Numbered from the stretch's first letter, positions 38,701 through 47,482 are shown. The stretch is 64,000 nucleotides of DNA from Gardnerella coleohominis (GCF_002896555.1 NZ_MNLH01000004.1:58027-122026), one strand, 5' to 3'. Notes: generated by a model not told the origin, from the letters alone. Translations and numbers: made by a program.

Positions 38701-41700
38701 TGCTGATACTCATGTTGCGCAAAAAGGTAAGTGCCAGTGGCGAAATAAGCTTAATTTAGTTAAGTATACGCCTAATGAATTTATTATGAAGGATTCTTCA
38801 TTTGATTACAATGCTTCTGTAAATATGAAGAACGGAAGTGAAGTACATATTACAGATAGGCTTATTGAAAATAAGGGTAGTCAACATGCTGGTGAAGATA
38901 AGTATGTTAGTGAATATGCTATTCACAAGGACTTCCTTATGCCTGGCGGTGAATATCTGAACGGTCAAGCGGATGGCGAAAATATTGGCGACGTTATAAC
39001 TAAGAACATTGATGTCGACACTATGAACGACTACGACGCGTACGGTGAAGGTACTTCAAAGCCTGAGGGATACGCAAATAACAGGCCGTTCACGCATGCG
39101 CAACTTTATGTGAATAATGGTCAGGTTACGAACGATCTTTTGCTTCGTGAACCTGGTAAGACGCCAGATAACACAACGAACGTAATAAACGTGTGGTTTA
39201 TGCCGGTTGATAGTGAGAAGCCAACTATTAGTGCGAAGAGTATTGATAGTAATGGTAATCCATGGGATATTCACGGAAAATGCATGGTTAATGGTGATGT
39301 GAATAACTGCACTGTAAATAACGATAATCTTGTTTTCTTGGATAAGAAAGCTTATGCAGGTGACACTAAAGCTTGGTATGAAGCTGATAATGCCACAATG
39401 AATTTGCCTTCAGCGTTAAAGTTAGACGATGATTTCAATGTATACGAACAGGGTAAAGGTAAACCATATAAAAAAGATGGAATAAAGGTTACTTTGTATC
39501 CGGATAGTATAAACAGTAAAGTGCTGCTTAATAATCTGAATGTGTATATTAAAGCGAACGACATTCATTATCCTGACGGTAAAACTTCTAGCCCAATGGT
39601 GAAGTTTGTTAGTAATGGCGTTACGAATAAACATCTTATTAGAAGGTTTGTTGAAAAATACAGAAGTACGGATTTGCAAAATCCAAGCAAAGATAAGCAA
39701 ACTGTATTTACAATGTATGCTGAAACTACGGATAGTGCTGGAAAGCAAAGTGAAAGAACTGTTGTTGGATGCTTCAAGGCGACGTGGGAAAATGTTATTA
39801 AGCCATCCGTTGTTGCGTATGATGGTGAAACAGATGAGGTTGCAAAAGAAGATAAATGGCTTAATAATAACTCACAAAACCGCGACTATAAGGTTGTAGT
39901 TACAGCAGGTTTTCATGCGACCAAAATGGTAGTTTACTATCACCCTGCTTCGGAGCTTGAAAAAGCTAAGCAAGCTGCTTCTAATGCTGTTTATGGATTT
40001 AATGCATCTAGTGGAAACCAGAATGAGCCTGACGTAGAAAACAGCATTGGCAAAACAATTTCCATCTGCTGGATAGAACGTAAAGGATTGATAAAAAATG
40101 GTCATTGGGAAGTCTGCCCTGGTACTTCCAAGCCGGATGATGTGAAGCTTGAAAATGTTAGCACTGATAAAGGATTGAAAGGTGTTCTAACATTCCCTAG
40201 CGGTTTCTTAGCTCCAGGAAGCGTTGTTCGAGCGCGTGATCGCAAGGATGTTGGTCCATGGAGTAGTATGCCTGGTGTTAGAAGCCCTGAAGATCTTGCC
40301 GATGACTCGGGTAATAGAGACGGAAACAAGACTGCAAGAAACGGCGGAAACCGTGGAAGTACGCGTGCTGCAAAAGATAAAAATGCAAAAGGCCGTGCTG
40401 CAAAAGATAAAAACTCTTATAGAGACGACGCTAGTTCAGAAGATACTCTTGACGTGCTGCCAATGGCTTACGCAAAAGAAAAGCCTAGCGAAGTATGCCG
40501 TCCGGATTACTCGAGGGCAAGCGATTGGGAAGGTCAACTTAAGCCGTCTGACTGCGTGTACTTCGACGTTACGATGAAGCGTCAAATAGTGCAAATACAC
40601 CCAATGTTGCTAAGCGGTCACGAGGAGCGCGCAATACGAATGGATTTGCGTAGCGAAAACAACTTTGCAAATGATCCAAGGAAGGGAATTTGGCTTCCAA
40701 GCGATAGTGAAATCGTTACGAATGAGGATCCAAGGCTTGGACCTGGTAGAACTATGGTGACGTTCAGGCAGTATGACTATAGTGCTATGGACAATGACCA
40801 TAAGCCTTTGCATCTGCCTAATTATGATGGCCGCCAAGTAGGAAATAAGCAAGACGTTGCTGTTCTGACTAGAGGCTGGAGAAGCCGCGTGCTCGTTCCA
40901 AATCCGCAAGAAAATAAGATTACGCGATTTGTACGATTGCGCGCGCCTGAAAACGTCGATAGCGAGCATGGTGGCGATAGTAAGGGTGCTGCAGACTACT
41001 TAGCTGATGCGCCTGCTAGCTTCGATGAAACTAAGGGTGATAAAGCTCTGCGTGTAAAGGATCGTCCGGATGATCCAGGATTCATTCTTTCGAATGATAA
41101 GAAGTCTCTTCTGTATCTATACAATGCTTCAACTAAGAAACAATTTAGCCTTAATGATTTGCAATCTGCGTTGAAGCTTAAGCGTAACGATGCTTTGCAT
41201 CCAGCAAATGAGTGTGGAAAGTATGTTGATGGAAGTGACTGGTCGTTTGCTGATTGCCAGCCATCTTTGCTGCCGGAAGTAAAAGGTAGCGATAAGGTCG
41301 ATGGTGAGCATAACCGAAACGGCTTCAGCTTTGATGGGACTAATCATTTCTATACGTATGATCCGTCTGAAGACCATAGGTCTGGCGCTAACGGCGCTAG
41401 TAACGACAATGGTGGCTCTGCTGCTGCAGAAACTTGGTACGTAAACGTCATAGATATGATTCCAAAGGTCGGTGGCGGCGGTTCATATCCTATTCCTAAT
41501 AGCTCTGGCGTAACGTCTGAAAGTAGTAATACTGGTCTTTCGCTTACTGATTTTGCTAATATTGGCGCATGGGGTAGGTCTGGCGCGATTGATAAGAGGT
41601 TAATCGGTCATAAGATTTTCGAAAATCCAAGTGATCGTTTGTCAGTTATTATGACATACGGTGATAGTTGGGTTGGAGATACTCATAAAACGCGAGGCAA

Positions 41701-42499
41701 AGAAGGCGGCTGGAATAACGATGCCAATTACGAATTCGTAATGCCTGTGTATCTAGTGCCTGTTGATAACGTTAAGCCAACTGTTGCTGCAACTGCAGGA
41801 TCGCTTCTAAGTGGGCACACAGATGCTAATAATCCTTACGTTGTAGCAATGGATGAGAAGGACTACTCTAAGCTCACGGTTGAGGGTAATCCTGTGGAAT
41901 ACGACAAGGACGGAAAAGTTTCGAAGTCGGAAAGCAAGGAGAGTGGAAAGACTCTGTTTGCGGATGTTCACGACGACTACGATAGCTTCTCTAGACTCAG
42001 TGACCTTAGCTTGTACGCATGCAAAGTCAATAAGGCTGGAGGTTCAACTGATTTTGGCACTTGCAAGTCGATAATGAGCAATGGCTCCATAGATGCTTCG
42101 GCGTTCAAGCAGCTAAAGACTGACGGTGACGGAGTTGAGTACGCTTTGTACGGACGTGCAAAAGATAAGTCCGATAATGAGAGCGACGGCTTTGGTGATA
42201 ACAACGGTAAGGGTCACTTAGTCGGATACTTCAGCTTCGGATACTTGGTGCGTCCGGTTGCGCTGCCTTACAGCGGCGGTCAGGCTGCAATATGGTTCAG
42301 CTTCATGTTCGGCGTGCTGTTTGCGCTGTTCTTGGCATCCGGCGCATTCGGAAGGCGCGGATGGCTTGGATCAGTGCTTAGCGGCAACGGATTTGGCGCG
42401 CTAACCGACAGCAAGCACTGCGATGCTTCGGCTGAAGCGCTTCGAAACGGCAATCTGCTCTTCAAACTCAAGTTAATGTTCAAGCGGCTCCGGCTGTAA
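32702..42499 (+). CDS. Giant modular cell-surface protein (~3265 residues)
   Basis: Not assigned to a family. The start at ATG 32702 (or 32711) is chosen because the upstream in-frame codons are repeat DNA. An N-terminal membrane/signal segment lies at ~35-60, then an Asn/Ser/Gly-rich linker to ~240. Three diverged modules follow, each with a D-R/N-D-x-(A/P)-G-F site (near 850, 1890, 2788) and, 230-280 residues later, a P-V/Y-V-D-x-x-K-P-T strand (near 1120, 2167, 3020). A Lys/Asp/Ala/Ser-rich charged linker fills ~1390-1636. Many paired cysteines are seen. The C-terminus has one membrane helix (~3195-3217), a basic tail and no LPXTG. Probably exported and membrane-held, perhaps an adhesin. 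Confidence 0.8.
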   Translation: MIIMKSLSGIMSSILTILRNIFVYSYKYAQNIAKTILICLISVAMWLPMCITTYTAQAAETNATGTNSHESASNTSTNTASSANTANSTANNTSKKSGNANNSANSGNSNGNGTSATSGNPSANGSNNLDSNSLQRYINSSQLDNGAGNGAGNGFGAGAGSPLGLGLVNGLGNSSLLGNSSLLGNSLGNGSGNGAESSYSGGAASPFGSSSGLASLYGSQSRSSLFERAAEEAQAKAQNREAKNYSARESYEVYHPGCNKDYALGACITTDGDGAGLRATNGHDLDVNSLGYNLDSGDPFIGAATRPRGHYENGPVPEDPSGTDHYGATYFTPYPKGTFIMGRFRNMAFNHKGSGVDRMNVPVDDTADFVFVKRTPKLSGGGFVWDIIFNAGGRTQGAGGAFNYFTIPKGQILDKGSEGGRQYIQRVLYSGREDTALYKQNQYKKNHGGNLDNYKPPRETCSFSWDNPNGLCSKEVKSSDFAPGDDLTAAWGKMKGDNDSQNGNYSRLLPSAMTTTDLNSRDFGKCRDGGQGLDCIKSSSYAALDEGDLRVVPKVEGSYNRGYSPAYVALVQNLYWSIKDDTQRVFGFVNNIKSGEIAYTYKIHFTTTTSTNKENSYCTANKGDGTGCENFSFFYAAGSYFGHRDMSSGFYGANDPFGITKAGKYSMTNFGRDANLYMYTIMHQQWYGAPRIMDIQAPRYHFLKGTGLGPYNSDSGNYLTNRHISFSSVLLGIVNKPLGYSNLMNEDQDIRLLPDYYSPNNGYARGNQWFRNPGMNDHTTKDSEPGRHKLELRYNDRTYHMSETQDLWYRIITQADVFKPLQTEEYDENNKTPKYYSYDQPLPNPLIIDDRDNNAGFVNFVGKRSDLYKQVMAFDPNLFLPVNLTEYGSRNRYGSIRQKKGANTNPYPLDANYLTVNPDGDSNTPLKNLAVYKAEWTDKWGDEPRSNTLQDADLSVAAKVPIVSVVNPCGHSKILDEYKDKINGQSRSSISFRSVDSDDNSAVNDDRAALGENREDSMPECWPKAQNATKRNVWFVSDAPKTSDDGKELKPGDPVKQDLHDKVLAKIKRIYRTWMRNKYSAQLQDGKDPKVLPNYVFVKYVKITFWDNSTTVIPVVFPYVDYEKPTLDVKVSVNNGNPVDVPADGLKIPVNSKIKFWVKGHDDKRILLGVKPKEATEYFTNNKNKRFFDNKKVVVRNDFDMITTPRSNKNNCDTLGCGDFRTISYNQFIHKNGELDNQTDQVGWVINSGNSEDDGSPTVLAEDKSRNNGVHDLIFHGWDAAGNSVIKKLRLIIVSPGYGLPNVWWDKKPNGHYVGRVNPWDEDKRVRSIMVRIWARGKEKPGNEHNYDTICPSDGSCYGIVIQRDGNSKADRWHQVNTYNHNNDAASPDGSRAAGDRSAEDRAALEDRDASDDKAADGKSADGKDKDKSKAGDKDKADGKAADDKTADGKAKVDNKAKADSEKTDNAKPGENSTQNQQDKQEQHGKQDEQANKPQNNKPQTSNKPASLKISKATKKNAKNKTSKKSSKKNAKKRNVPGRRGSVKLAVLNEGDSSKKDNTQKSEVRKPEVSDGNKQSDAANTAENGGASKDNKGSNGSKKSDNKDTKNSEDAKDSEDKSGESKDQDRSAEGEDRSGRNWVEEYSKRIITANLGKYIKGCTANGDDKCEITFDPVTGNITIPEYFAEIGSRIYVDTYSVPENDPDRRQNKLWKTIDPSQTQDHEESDPLPLDIAWPNGLVQVNPFELNNNEIVAMLSWMRHDKRNERIFGYRKEEIGVKGENKYDTYDQYDNGFNPAKTTAKYAYGEDKPQYSCAVEREQQWKLCLGGVTGIGQLGKIAEKKYAEKKLVFNKLEADDETTLNPIEHKVTRFVDMRKDYTWGLVDNNKKSVDGRNDPGFDGPQNGLYGNQKYGTQYFVYKWNINSYRKGGNGKALNLQDVLKLVKGTPSINTKDENNPQPSLTPMSAADNRQFDAWGGEYPKAVDGGGINYAVRDNTCAASMNADTHVAQKGKCQWRNKLNLVKYTPNEFIMKDSSFDYNASVNMKNGSEVHITDRLIENKGSQHAGEDKYVSEYAIHKDFLMPGGEYLNGQADGENIGDVITKNIDVDTMNDYDAYGEGTSKPEGYANNRPFTHAQLYVNNGQVTNDLLLREPGKTPDNTTNVINVWFMPVDSEKPTISAKSIDSNGNPWDIHGKCMVNGDVNNCTVNNDNLVFLDKKAYAGDTKAWYEADNATMNLPSALKLDDDFNVYEQGKGKPYKKDGIKVTLYPDSINSKVLLNNLNVYIKANDIHYPDGKTSSPMVKFVSNGVTNKHLIRRFVEKYRSTDLQNPSKDKQTVFTMYAETTDSAGKQSERTVVGCFKATWENVIKPSVVAYDGETDEVAKEDKWLNNNSQNRDYKVVVTAGFHATKMVVYYHPASELEKAKQAASNAVYGFNASSGNQNEPDVENSIGKTISICWIERKGLIKNGHWEVCPGTSKPDDVKLENVSTDKGLKGVLTFPSGFLAPGSVVRARDRKDVGPWSSMPGVRSPEDLADDSGNRDGNKTARNGGNRGSTRAAKDKNAKGRAAKDKNSYRDDASSEDTLDVLPMAYAKEKPSEVCRPDYSRASDWEGQLKPSDCVYFDVTMKRQIVQIHPMLLSGHEERAIRMDLRSENNFANDPRKGIWLPSDSEIVTNEDPRLGPGRTMVTFRQYDYSAMDNDHKPLHLPNYDGRQVGNKQDVAVLTRGWRSRVLVPNPQENKITRFVRLRAPENVDSEHGGDSKGAADYLADAPASFDETKGDKALRVKDRPDDPGFILSNDKKSLLYLYNASTKKQFSLNDLQSALKLKRNDALHPANECGKYVDGSDWSFADCQPSLLPEVKGSDKVDGEHNRNGFSFDGTNHFYTYDPSEDHRSGANGASNDNGGSAAAETWYVNVIDMIPKVGGGGSYPIPNSSGVTSESSNTGLSLTDFANIGAWGRSGAIDKRLIGHKIFENPSDRLSVIMTYGDSWVGDTHKTRGKEGGWNNDANYEFVMPVYLVPVDNVKPTVAATAGSLLSGHTDANNPYVVAMDEKDYSKLTVEGNPVEYDKDGKVSKSESKESGKTLFADVHDDYDSFSRLSDLSLYACKVNKAGGSTDFGTCKSIMSNGSIDASAFKQLKTDGDGVEYALYGRAKDKSDNESDGFGDNNGKGHLVGYFSFGYLVRPVALPYSGGQAAIWFSFMFGVLFALFLASGAFGRRGWLGSVLSGNGFGALTDSKHCDASAEALRNGNLLFKLKLMFKRLRL

Positions 42500-42562
42500 C
42501 GAATAAGCGAGCGTTAATTGAGTGGTATGTAAGTCACCTTTTGCGCTCGCTGGCTATTCTTC

Positions 42563-42710
42563 GGACACTCTCGCAGTTTGTGTTCTGCGTTAGTGTCTGA
42601 TTTTGCTTGTTTTGGGACACTCGCGCAGTACGCTTTCTGCGTTAGTGTCTCATTTTGGTGGTTTTGAGACACTGGTGCAGTTTGTGTTCTGCGCTAGGGC
42701 TTTTTGCCCA
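42563..42710 (+). repeat. 52-bp tandem repeat of GACACT/AGTGTC hairpins
   Basis: GACACT cores fall at 42564, 42616 and 42668, a period of 52 bp. Each unit folds as GACACT..GCAG / CTGC..AGTGTC. Pieces of the same unit occur at ~26717-26740 and ~52112-52175. Confidence 0.85.
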
Positions 42711-42718
42711 GTTTTATG

Positions 42719-42758
42719 GCACGCACGTATTTTTAGTAGTATGTGCGTGCTTTATTTT
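42719..42758 (+). terminator. Terminator after the giant gene
   Basis: GCACGCAC pairs with GTGCGTGC around a 16-base loop, then TTTATTTT. It lies 220 bp past the stop codon. Confidence 0.75.
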
Positions 42759-42891
42759 GCAGTGAGATAGTCAAACGGCGCTAATAGCTTAAGTGTGACG
42801 GAATACGGGTTAATTCTCAAAAATATCGTCAATCAGCCAAATATAGCCAAATACACAGCAAAATACAGATTAAACAGATTTCAGAGCGTAA

Positions 42892-42938
42892 AAATAAAAC
42901 TTGCGCTAAAATGATTTCTCATCTTAACGCAAGTTTTA
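42892..42938 (-). terminator. Terminator after pgm
   Basis: On the minus strand, AAAACTTGCG and CGCAAGTTTT pair around a loop, followed by TATTTTT. It is placed about 50 bp past the pgm stop. Confidence 0.85.
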
Positions 42939-42986
42939 TACATTTTGACACGTTGTTGTAACGTTTTTGACGTATACGCTTACATT

Positions 42987-44660
42987 CTACAACAAAGCCT
43001 TGTCAACTACGGCAGTAGCTTCCTCAAGAACCTTGTCAAGTGCTTCTGGAGAAACGAATGACTCAGCGTAAACCTTGTAAATATTTTCGGTACCAGATGG
43101 GCGAGCAGCGAACCAATTGTTCTTAGTCGTCACCTTCAAACCGCCAATTTTCGCGCCATTTCCAGGGGCTTCAGTGAGCTTTGCAGTAATATCCTCGCCA
43201 GCAAGTTTAGTTGCTTCAACGTCGTCACCACTCAAAGCTGCAAACTTCTGCTTTTGCTCAAGAGTTGTCGGCGTGTCGACACGCTTATACCAGCTTTCGC
43301 CAAAGCGAGCAACCTGATCCTGATGAAGCTGAGCAGGGTTCTTACCAGTCTTCGCAGTAATTTCCGCAGCGAGCAAATCAGGAATCAAACCATCCTTATC
43401 GGTGGTCCACACGCGGCCATCCTTGCGCAAGAAGCTCATGCCGGAGCTTTCCTCGCCGCCGAAAGCAACTTCGCCGCTAAAGAGAGGGTCAACGAACCAC
43501 TTGAAACCAACAGGAACTTCCACAAGCTTTGCGTTAATAGAAGCAGCCACGCGGTCAATCAAAGAAGAAGACACAAGCGTCTTACCAATAGCAGTATTCT
43601 TTGGCCAATCCCGGCGAGCGCCGCCGAACAAGTACTCCACGCACACTGCAATGTAGTGGTTCGGGTTCATAACGCCCCAGTTCGGGCACACAATACCGTG
43701 ACGGTCAGCATCTGGATCGGTGCCGCCAACCAAATCGTACTTATCCCAGGCGCCAGCGTTAAGCTGATCAACTAAGCCCTTCATTGCGTAAGGGGAGCTT
43801 GGATCCATACGAATCTTGCCATCGTGGTCAATAGTCATGAATCGCCAAGTTGGGTCAACTTCTGGACGCACAACGCCAATGTTCAGGCCATACTTTTCGT
43901 TCATAAGTGGCCAGTAGTTTACGCTTGCGCCGCCGAGTGGGTCAATTCCCAAACGCACGCCGCTAGAGCGAATCACATCGAAGTCAATAACGTTTGCCAA
44001 ATCGCTAACGTAGTGTTCGCGATAATCGAAACCTTCAACCAAATCAGACTTGATTGCTTCCTCGAAAGGCACGCGCTTAACTGACTTGTAATTGTCGAGC
44101 AATTCATTTGCGCGGTTTGCAATAGCATTAGTTACTTCTGCAGGTGCAGGACCGCCTGTTACAGGATCGTACTTAAAACCACCGTCGGTTGGAGGATTGT
44201 GCGAAGGAGTGACGACAATACCATCAGCCAAGCCATCGCCGCTAAAACGCTGAGTGCCGTCGGCTGCGCGATTATGAGTCAAAATAGCCTGAGAAACAAC
44301 AGGAGTTGGCACGAAATCGCCGCGAGAATCCACGCGAACGTGAACTCCGTTAGCAACCAAAACCTCAATAGCGGTTTTTTGAGCAGGCTCAGAAAGAGCG
44401 TGCGTATCGCGACCAATATAAAGAGGGCCAGTTACGCCAGCTTTCTTGCGATATTCAGCAATAGCTTGCGTAATAGCCACAATATGAGCTTCGTTAAACG
44501 AAGTTTTCAAAGCAGAACCACGGTGACCGGACGTGCCGAAAATCACGCGCTGTTCTGGAATGTTGGAATTTGGAACTTCATCATAGTAAGCGCCAACCAA
44601 AGCGTCGACGTCGACTAGATCTTCTGGGGTGGCGGGCATTCCCGCATTTTTTGCTACCAT
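42987..44660 (-). CDS. pgm: Phosphoglucomutase, alpha-D-glucose specific
   Basis: Interconverts glucose 1- and 6-phosphate, linking glycogen and sugar-nucleotide supply to central metabolism. 557 residues, full length. Visible: substrate loop GTSGHRGSALKTSFNEAHI, the catalytic serine loop VVTPSHNPPTDGGFKYDPVTGG, metal loop GGTDPDADRHG, sugar-binding FGGEESSGMSFL and the phosphate loop ARPSGTENIYKVYAES. It starts 30 bp after the lipid kinase gene, so they likely form an operon. Confidence 0.97.
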   Translation of the reverse strand: MVAKNAGMPATPEDLVDVDALVGAYYDEVPNSNIPEQRVIFGTSGHRGSALKTSFNEAHIVAITQAIAEYRKKAGVTGPLYIGRDTHALSEPAQKTAIEVLVANGVHVRVDSRGDFVPTPVVSQAILTHNRAADGTQRFSGDGLADGIVVTPSHNPPTDGGFKYDPVTGGPAPAEVTNAIANRANELLDNYKSVKRVPFEEAIKSDLVEGFDYREHYVSDLANVIDFDVIRSSGVRLGIDPLGGASVNYWPLMNEKYGLNIGVVRPEVDPTWRFMTIDHDGKIRMDPSSPYAMKGLVDQLNAGAWDKYDLVGGTDPDADRHGIVCPNWGVMNPNHYIAVCVEYLFGGARRDWPKNTAIGKTLVSSSLIDRVAASINAKLVEVPVGFKWFVDPLFSGEVAFGGEESSGMSFLRKDGRVWTTDKDGLIPDLLAAEITAKTGKNPAQLHQDQVARFGESWYKRVDTPTTLEQKQKFAALSGDDVEATKLAGEDITAKLTEAPGNGAKIGGLKVTTKNNWFAARPSGTENIYKVYAESFVSPEALDKVLEEATAVVDKALL

Positions 44661-44690
44661 AATTTTTTATTTTGCCACGGTGGTGGTATT

Positions 44691-45815
44691 TTAACGTAAG
44701 TCGGTGGTATTTTGAGTCAAAGAAGACTCTAAACTTTCAGGAACGCGAACGCATAATGCTTGTTTTTCAACGGTGAAACGCACATGCTTAGTGTATCCCA
44801 AAATATCTCCATCCGCTTGTACTGGAGCCTGACGCGTTAGAAATACTTCTGCAGACAATCCTTGCGATTGATCAATCATTGAATTAGTTGAAAGAGGACT
44901 TTGCTGAGCTTTACCTGTAACAGTTTGATGAATAACATCACCAAACAAATTTGCCCATCCAATTATTCCGCCAGTTGTGTCAATAATCTCAAAATCAAGA
45001 AGTCCATCGTGATAATTAGCTTCAGGCATAAGCGAAAACATAGGTATTTGGCCGCAATTGCCAGTCATAAAAGTACGGAAAGTGACATCGTTTATAACGC
45101 GCTTAGAATTATCTTCCTGAGTAAAAATTATTTTAGCGTGATATTTTGGCGCGAAAAGATGTCTAATACCAGATTCGAAATATGCCAGCCAGCTTATATT
45201 TTTCTTTAATTTAGGATTTGTGTCGTCAATCATCAATGCGTCAAATCCCATGCCTGCAATAATTAGGAACGCGTGACCGTGATCTTCATAAGGCTTATCC
45301 AAAATAGTTACGCGCCCCATATCTACGCGCTGCGATCCATGCGAAGTAGCAACAGCAAGAGCTGCATCAGCGTTATCAACAGGTATACCCATATTCCTTG
45401 CGAACAAATTACCTGTACCAATTGGGATTATGCCCATTGCGTGTTCGGTGCCAGACATAGCGCTCGCTACCGTTCTAACAGTGCCATCTCCGCCAACTGC
45501 CACGACAACATCTGCGCCGTGTTTAAGCGCTTCTAATGCGCACGCTCTGCCGTCTTTATTTAGCAAGGTGTCGATGATTTCGTATTGTAATTTATGCGAT
45601 TTGCAATACTCTTTAATGGTCGCTCTGTATTGTTCAGCTTGCGGTTTAGAAGGATTTAATATAAATGCGTAATGGACGCAATCGCCTGTTCGTGCTGACA
45701 CTGTTTCGCTCATATGATGCCGTTTTAAGGCACGCGAAATAATCATGATGACGAACGGAGCACATACAAGTACAAATACAATCACCATGAGTATTATCGT
45801 GGCTTCAAGAGGCAT
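44691..45815 (-). CDS. Diacylglycerol kinase family lipid kinase
   Basis: 374 residues. A membrane helix lies at ~6-27, ahead of the DAGK catalytic domain (from ~48: YAFILNPSKPQAEQYR). ATP-site motif is VVVAVGGDGTVRTVASAM and MGIIPIGTGNLFARNMGIP. The later part has the beta-sandwich substrate domain (FLIIAGMGFDALMI, ...PEANYHDGLLDFEII). The family phosphorylates diacylglycerol or similar lipids; the exact substrate is not fixed by sequence. First gene of a unit with pgm. Confidence 0.9.
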   Translation of the reverse strand: MPLEATIILMVIVFVLVCAPFVIMIISRALKRHHMSETVSARTGDCVHYAFILNPSKPQAEQYRATIKEYCKSHKLQYEIIDTLLNKDGRACALEALKHGADVVVAVGGDGTVRTVASAMSGTEHAMGIIPIGTGNLFARNMGIPVDNADAALAVATSHGSQRVDMGRVTILDKPYEDHGHAFLIIAGMGFDALMIDDTNPKLKKNISWLAYFESGIRHLFAPKYHAKIIFTQEDNSKRVINDVTFRTFMTGNCGQIPMFSLMPEANYHDGLLDFEIIDTTGGIIGWANLFGDVIHQTVTGKAQQSPLSTNSMIDQSQGLSAEVFLTRQAPVQADGDILGYTKHVRFTVEKQALCVRVPESLESSLTQNTTDLR

Positions 45816-45897
45816 ACTTATTATTTTTGCACAATATTTTTAGAAAATGCGATATTTTTCAGAATAATGAAAATATTTACGTTTTTTACACATTTGT

Positions 45898-46005
45898 GAT
45901 GCTGTGTTTGTGCTGCTGCGCTTGTGCTGCTTTTATGTGTTGCTGTGCTTGTGTTGCTTTTATGTGTTGCTGTGTTCGTGATGCTATGTTTGCTTGGTGG
46001 GGTTG
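45898..46005 (+). repeat. G/T-rich minisatellite
   Basis: A 27-bp unit GTG(C/T)TGCTTTTATGTGTTGC... is repeated at 45924 and 45951, and further GTGCTGC/GTGATGC pieces flank it. No gene is seen between 45816 and 46015. Confidence 0.75.
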
Positions 46006-46015
46006 TGCTTGTGGG

Positions 46016-46270
46016 TTATTTTCCTAAGCGGCGATAATCCCATCTGTCGAAATGCTCCCAAATAAGCAAAGCTATGCCCACTAGAAATCCCGTAAAGCAA
46101 ATAAGCGCTGTGAACAATCCGCAGATATTTAAAAAAGTGAAAATTGCAGTCAAAATAGATAAAACAAGCCAGATAATCGTACCTACAGAAAATGCCTTCC
46201 GCAAATCTACGCGTAAAGCTTTCGGTGTATCTTTGCGCGCATCTGGATTAATAATAGGTGCAATCTTCAT
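46016..46270 (-). CDS. Small two-helix membrane protein (DUF2530-like)
   Basis: 84 residues from ATG 46270 (other ATGs upstream at 46279 and 46294 are possible). After a polar N-terminus (KIAPIINPDARKDTPKALRVDLRKAFSVG) come two membrane helices (TIIWLVLSILTAIFTFL and LFTALICFTGFLVGIALLIW) and a basic end. The layout fits the actinobacterial DUF2530 family, function unknown. Convergent or isolated relative to neighbours. Confidence 0.65.
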   Translation of the reverse strand: MKIAPIINPDARKDTPKALRVDLRKAFSVGTIIWLVLSILTAIFTFLNICGLFTALICFTGFLVGIALLIWEHFDRWDYRRLGK

Positions 46271-46438
46271 GAAAATCATGATACATCGTGCCAAAGTCTT
46301 ATGTTTTTGCCTATAAAATCAGGCGTGTATAGTCATCCGAGGCACGTTGTATTCTTGCATATTGGAGAGATTCGTATATGGTGTTTTTACGCCTTTACAG
46401 TTCCTAGTTTTTAACGGATTGTCAGGAGTGGTTGGTCT

Positions 46439-47482
46439 ATGAGACATGCTGCGCACGGTGCTAAGAAAGCTAAACGGCAAAATGATTCGCTGTTGTCGCT
46501 TTTTGCCACTAGTACTGGCTCTCATGGAAAGTCACGTTCTGCTGTTGGCTCTGTAGCTGGTAGTTCTGTTGGTGGTAGTGCTGTTGGTGCTTTAGCTAGT
46601 TCTGTAGCTAGTGAAATTCAGGGCGCTTTTCCGCTTACTCGTCGAGAAATTCGTTTAGCTCATCTTGCTTCTGTTCGTCATAAAAGACTAGTGGTTTCTG
46701 CGACCGTAGCCGCGATGTTTGCTTCTGTTGTTGCTATTATGTACGCCAACGATTCGTCATATAGCTCTTTCGCAAAATCGCAAGCTTTAAATTCGACATA
46801 TGAGAACAACGCTGAAAATGCTTCGAATGCTTCGAATGCAAATGCGAGTAAATATTCGGATCCTGTTGCAGTTTCGCGTTCTTATGATCGTTCGGCGTTG
46901 AATAATAATTATCAAAATCCGAATTCTAATGCCGACAAGCATGCAGTCGCCGTCGAAAGTCTTTCTACGGCATCCTCACACCAATCCAAGTGGAATCTTG
47001 ATTCTACAGACGATTTTGATGTTTCTGAGTTGTCTCGCTCTATTGCGCGTAATCCGCAAGTCGCTTTGTTTATGGATGATGATGCAGGCAAATTGCCTAA
47101 AGGTTTTAATCCTAATCATGAAAGCGGAGACGTTGGAAATGCTTATGAGTTCAGTCAATGCACGTGGTGGGTTTATATCCGTCGTCACCAATTAGGTTTG
47201 CCGGTTGGCTCGCGCATGGGCGATGGTGCTATGTGGGCTTATTCGGCAAGTCGACTTGGGTATTGGGTTGATAATTCCGCTCGTCATAAGGGCGATATTA
47301 TGGTATTTGCCCCTGGCCAGGCCGGCTCCAATATTGTGTATGGTCACGTGGCGATTGTTGAAAAAATTAACCCTGATGGTTCTATTGAGACTTCCGAATG
47401 CAGTGTTGAATTAAACGGGCGTACTATTTCGCGCAAGTTTGCAGCTAAGGATCTTAAGAATTTTAAGTTTATTCATTACTGA
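46439..47482 (+). CDS. Secreted/membrane-anchored CHAP-domain peptidoglycan hydrolase
   Basis: 347 residues. A cytoplasmic basic N-terminus (~1-83) precedes one membrane helix (~84-102), then an Asn/Ser-rich linker and the CHAP domain (~232-347). Catalytic Cys241 is in EFSQCTWWVYIRRHQLG and the His303 in VYGHVAIVEKI. CHAP enzymes cleave peptide or amide bonds in peptidoglycan. CAGGAG precedes the ATG. It lies beside an NlpC/P60 gene of similar role. Confidence 0.92.
   Translation: MRHAAHGAKKAKRQNDSLLSLFATSTGSHGKSRSAVGSVAGSSVGGSAVGALASSVASEIQGAFPLTRREIRLAHLASVRHKRLVVSATVAAMFASVVAIMYANDSSYSSFAKSQALNSTYENNAENASNASNANASKYSDPVAVSRSYDRSALNNNYQNPNSNADKHAVAVESLSTASSHQSKWNLDSTDDFDVSELSRSIARNPQVALFMDDDAGKLPKGFNPNHESGDVGNAYEFSQCTWWVYIRRHQLGLPVGSRMGDGAMWAYSASRLGYWVDNSARHKGDIMVFAPGQAGSNIVYGHVAIVEKINPDGSIETSECSVELNGRTISRKFAAKDLKNFKFIHY

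Noticed and set aside
42280..42499. LPXTG sorting signal at the giant protein's end
   Set aside because: No such motif is present; only a membrane helix and basic tail.
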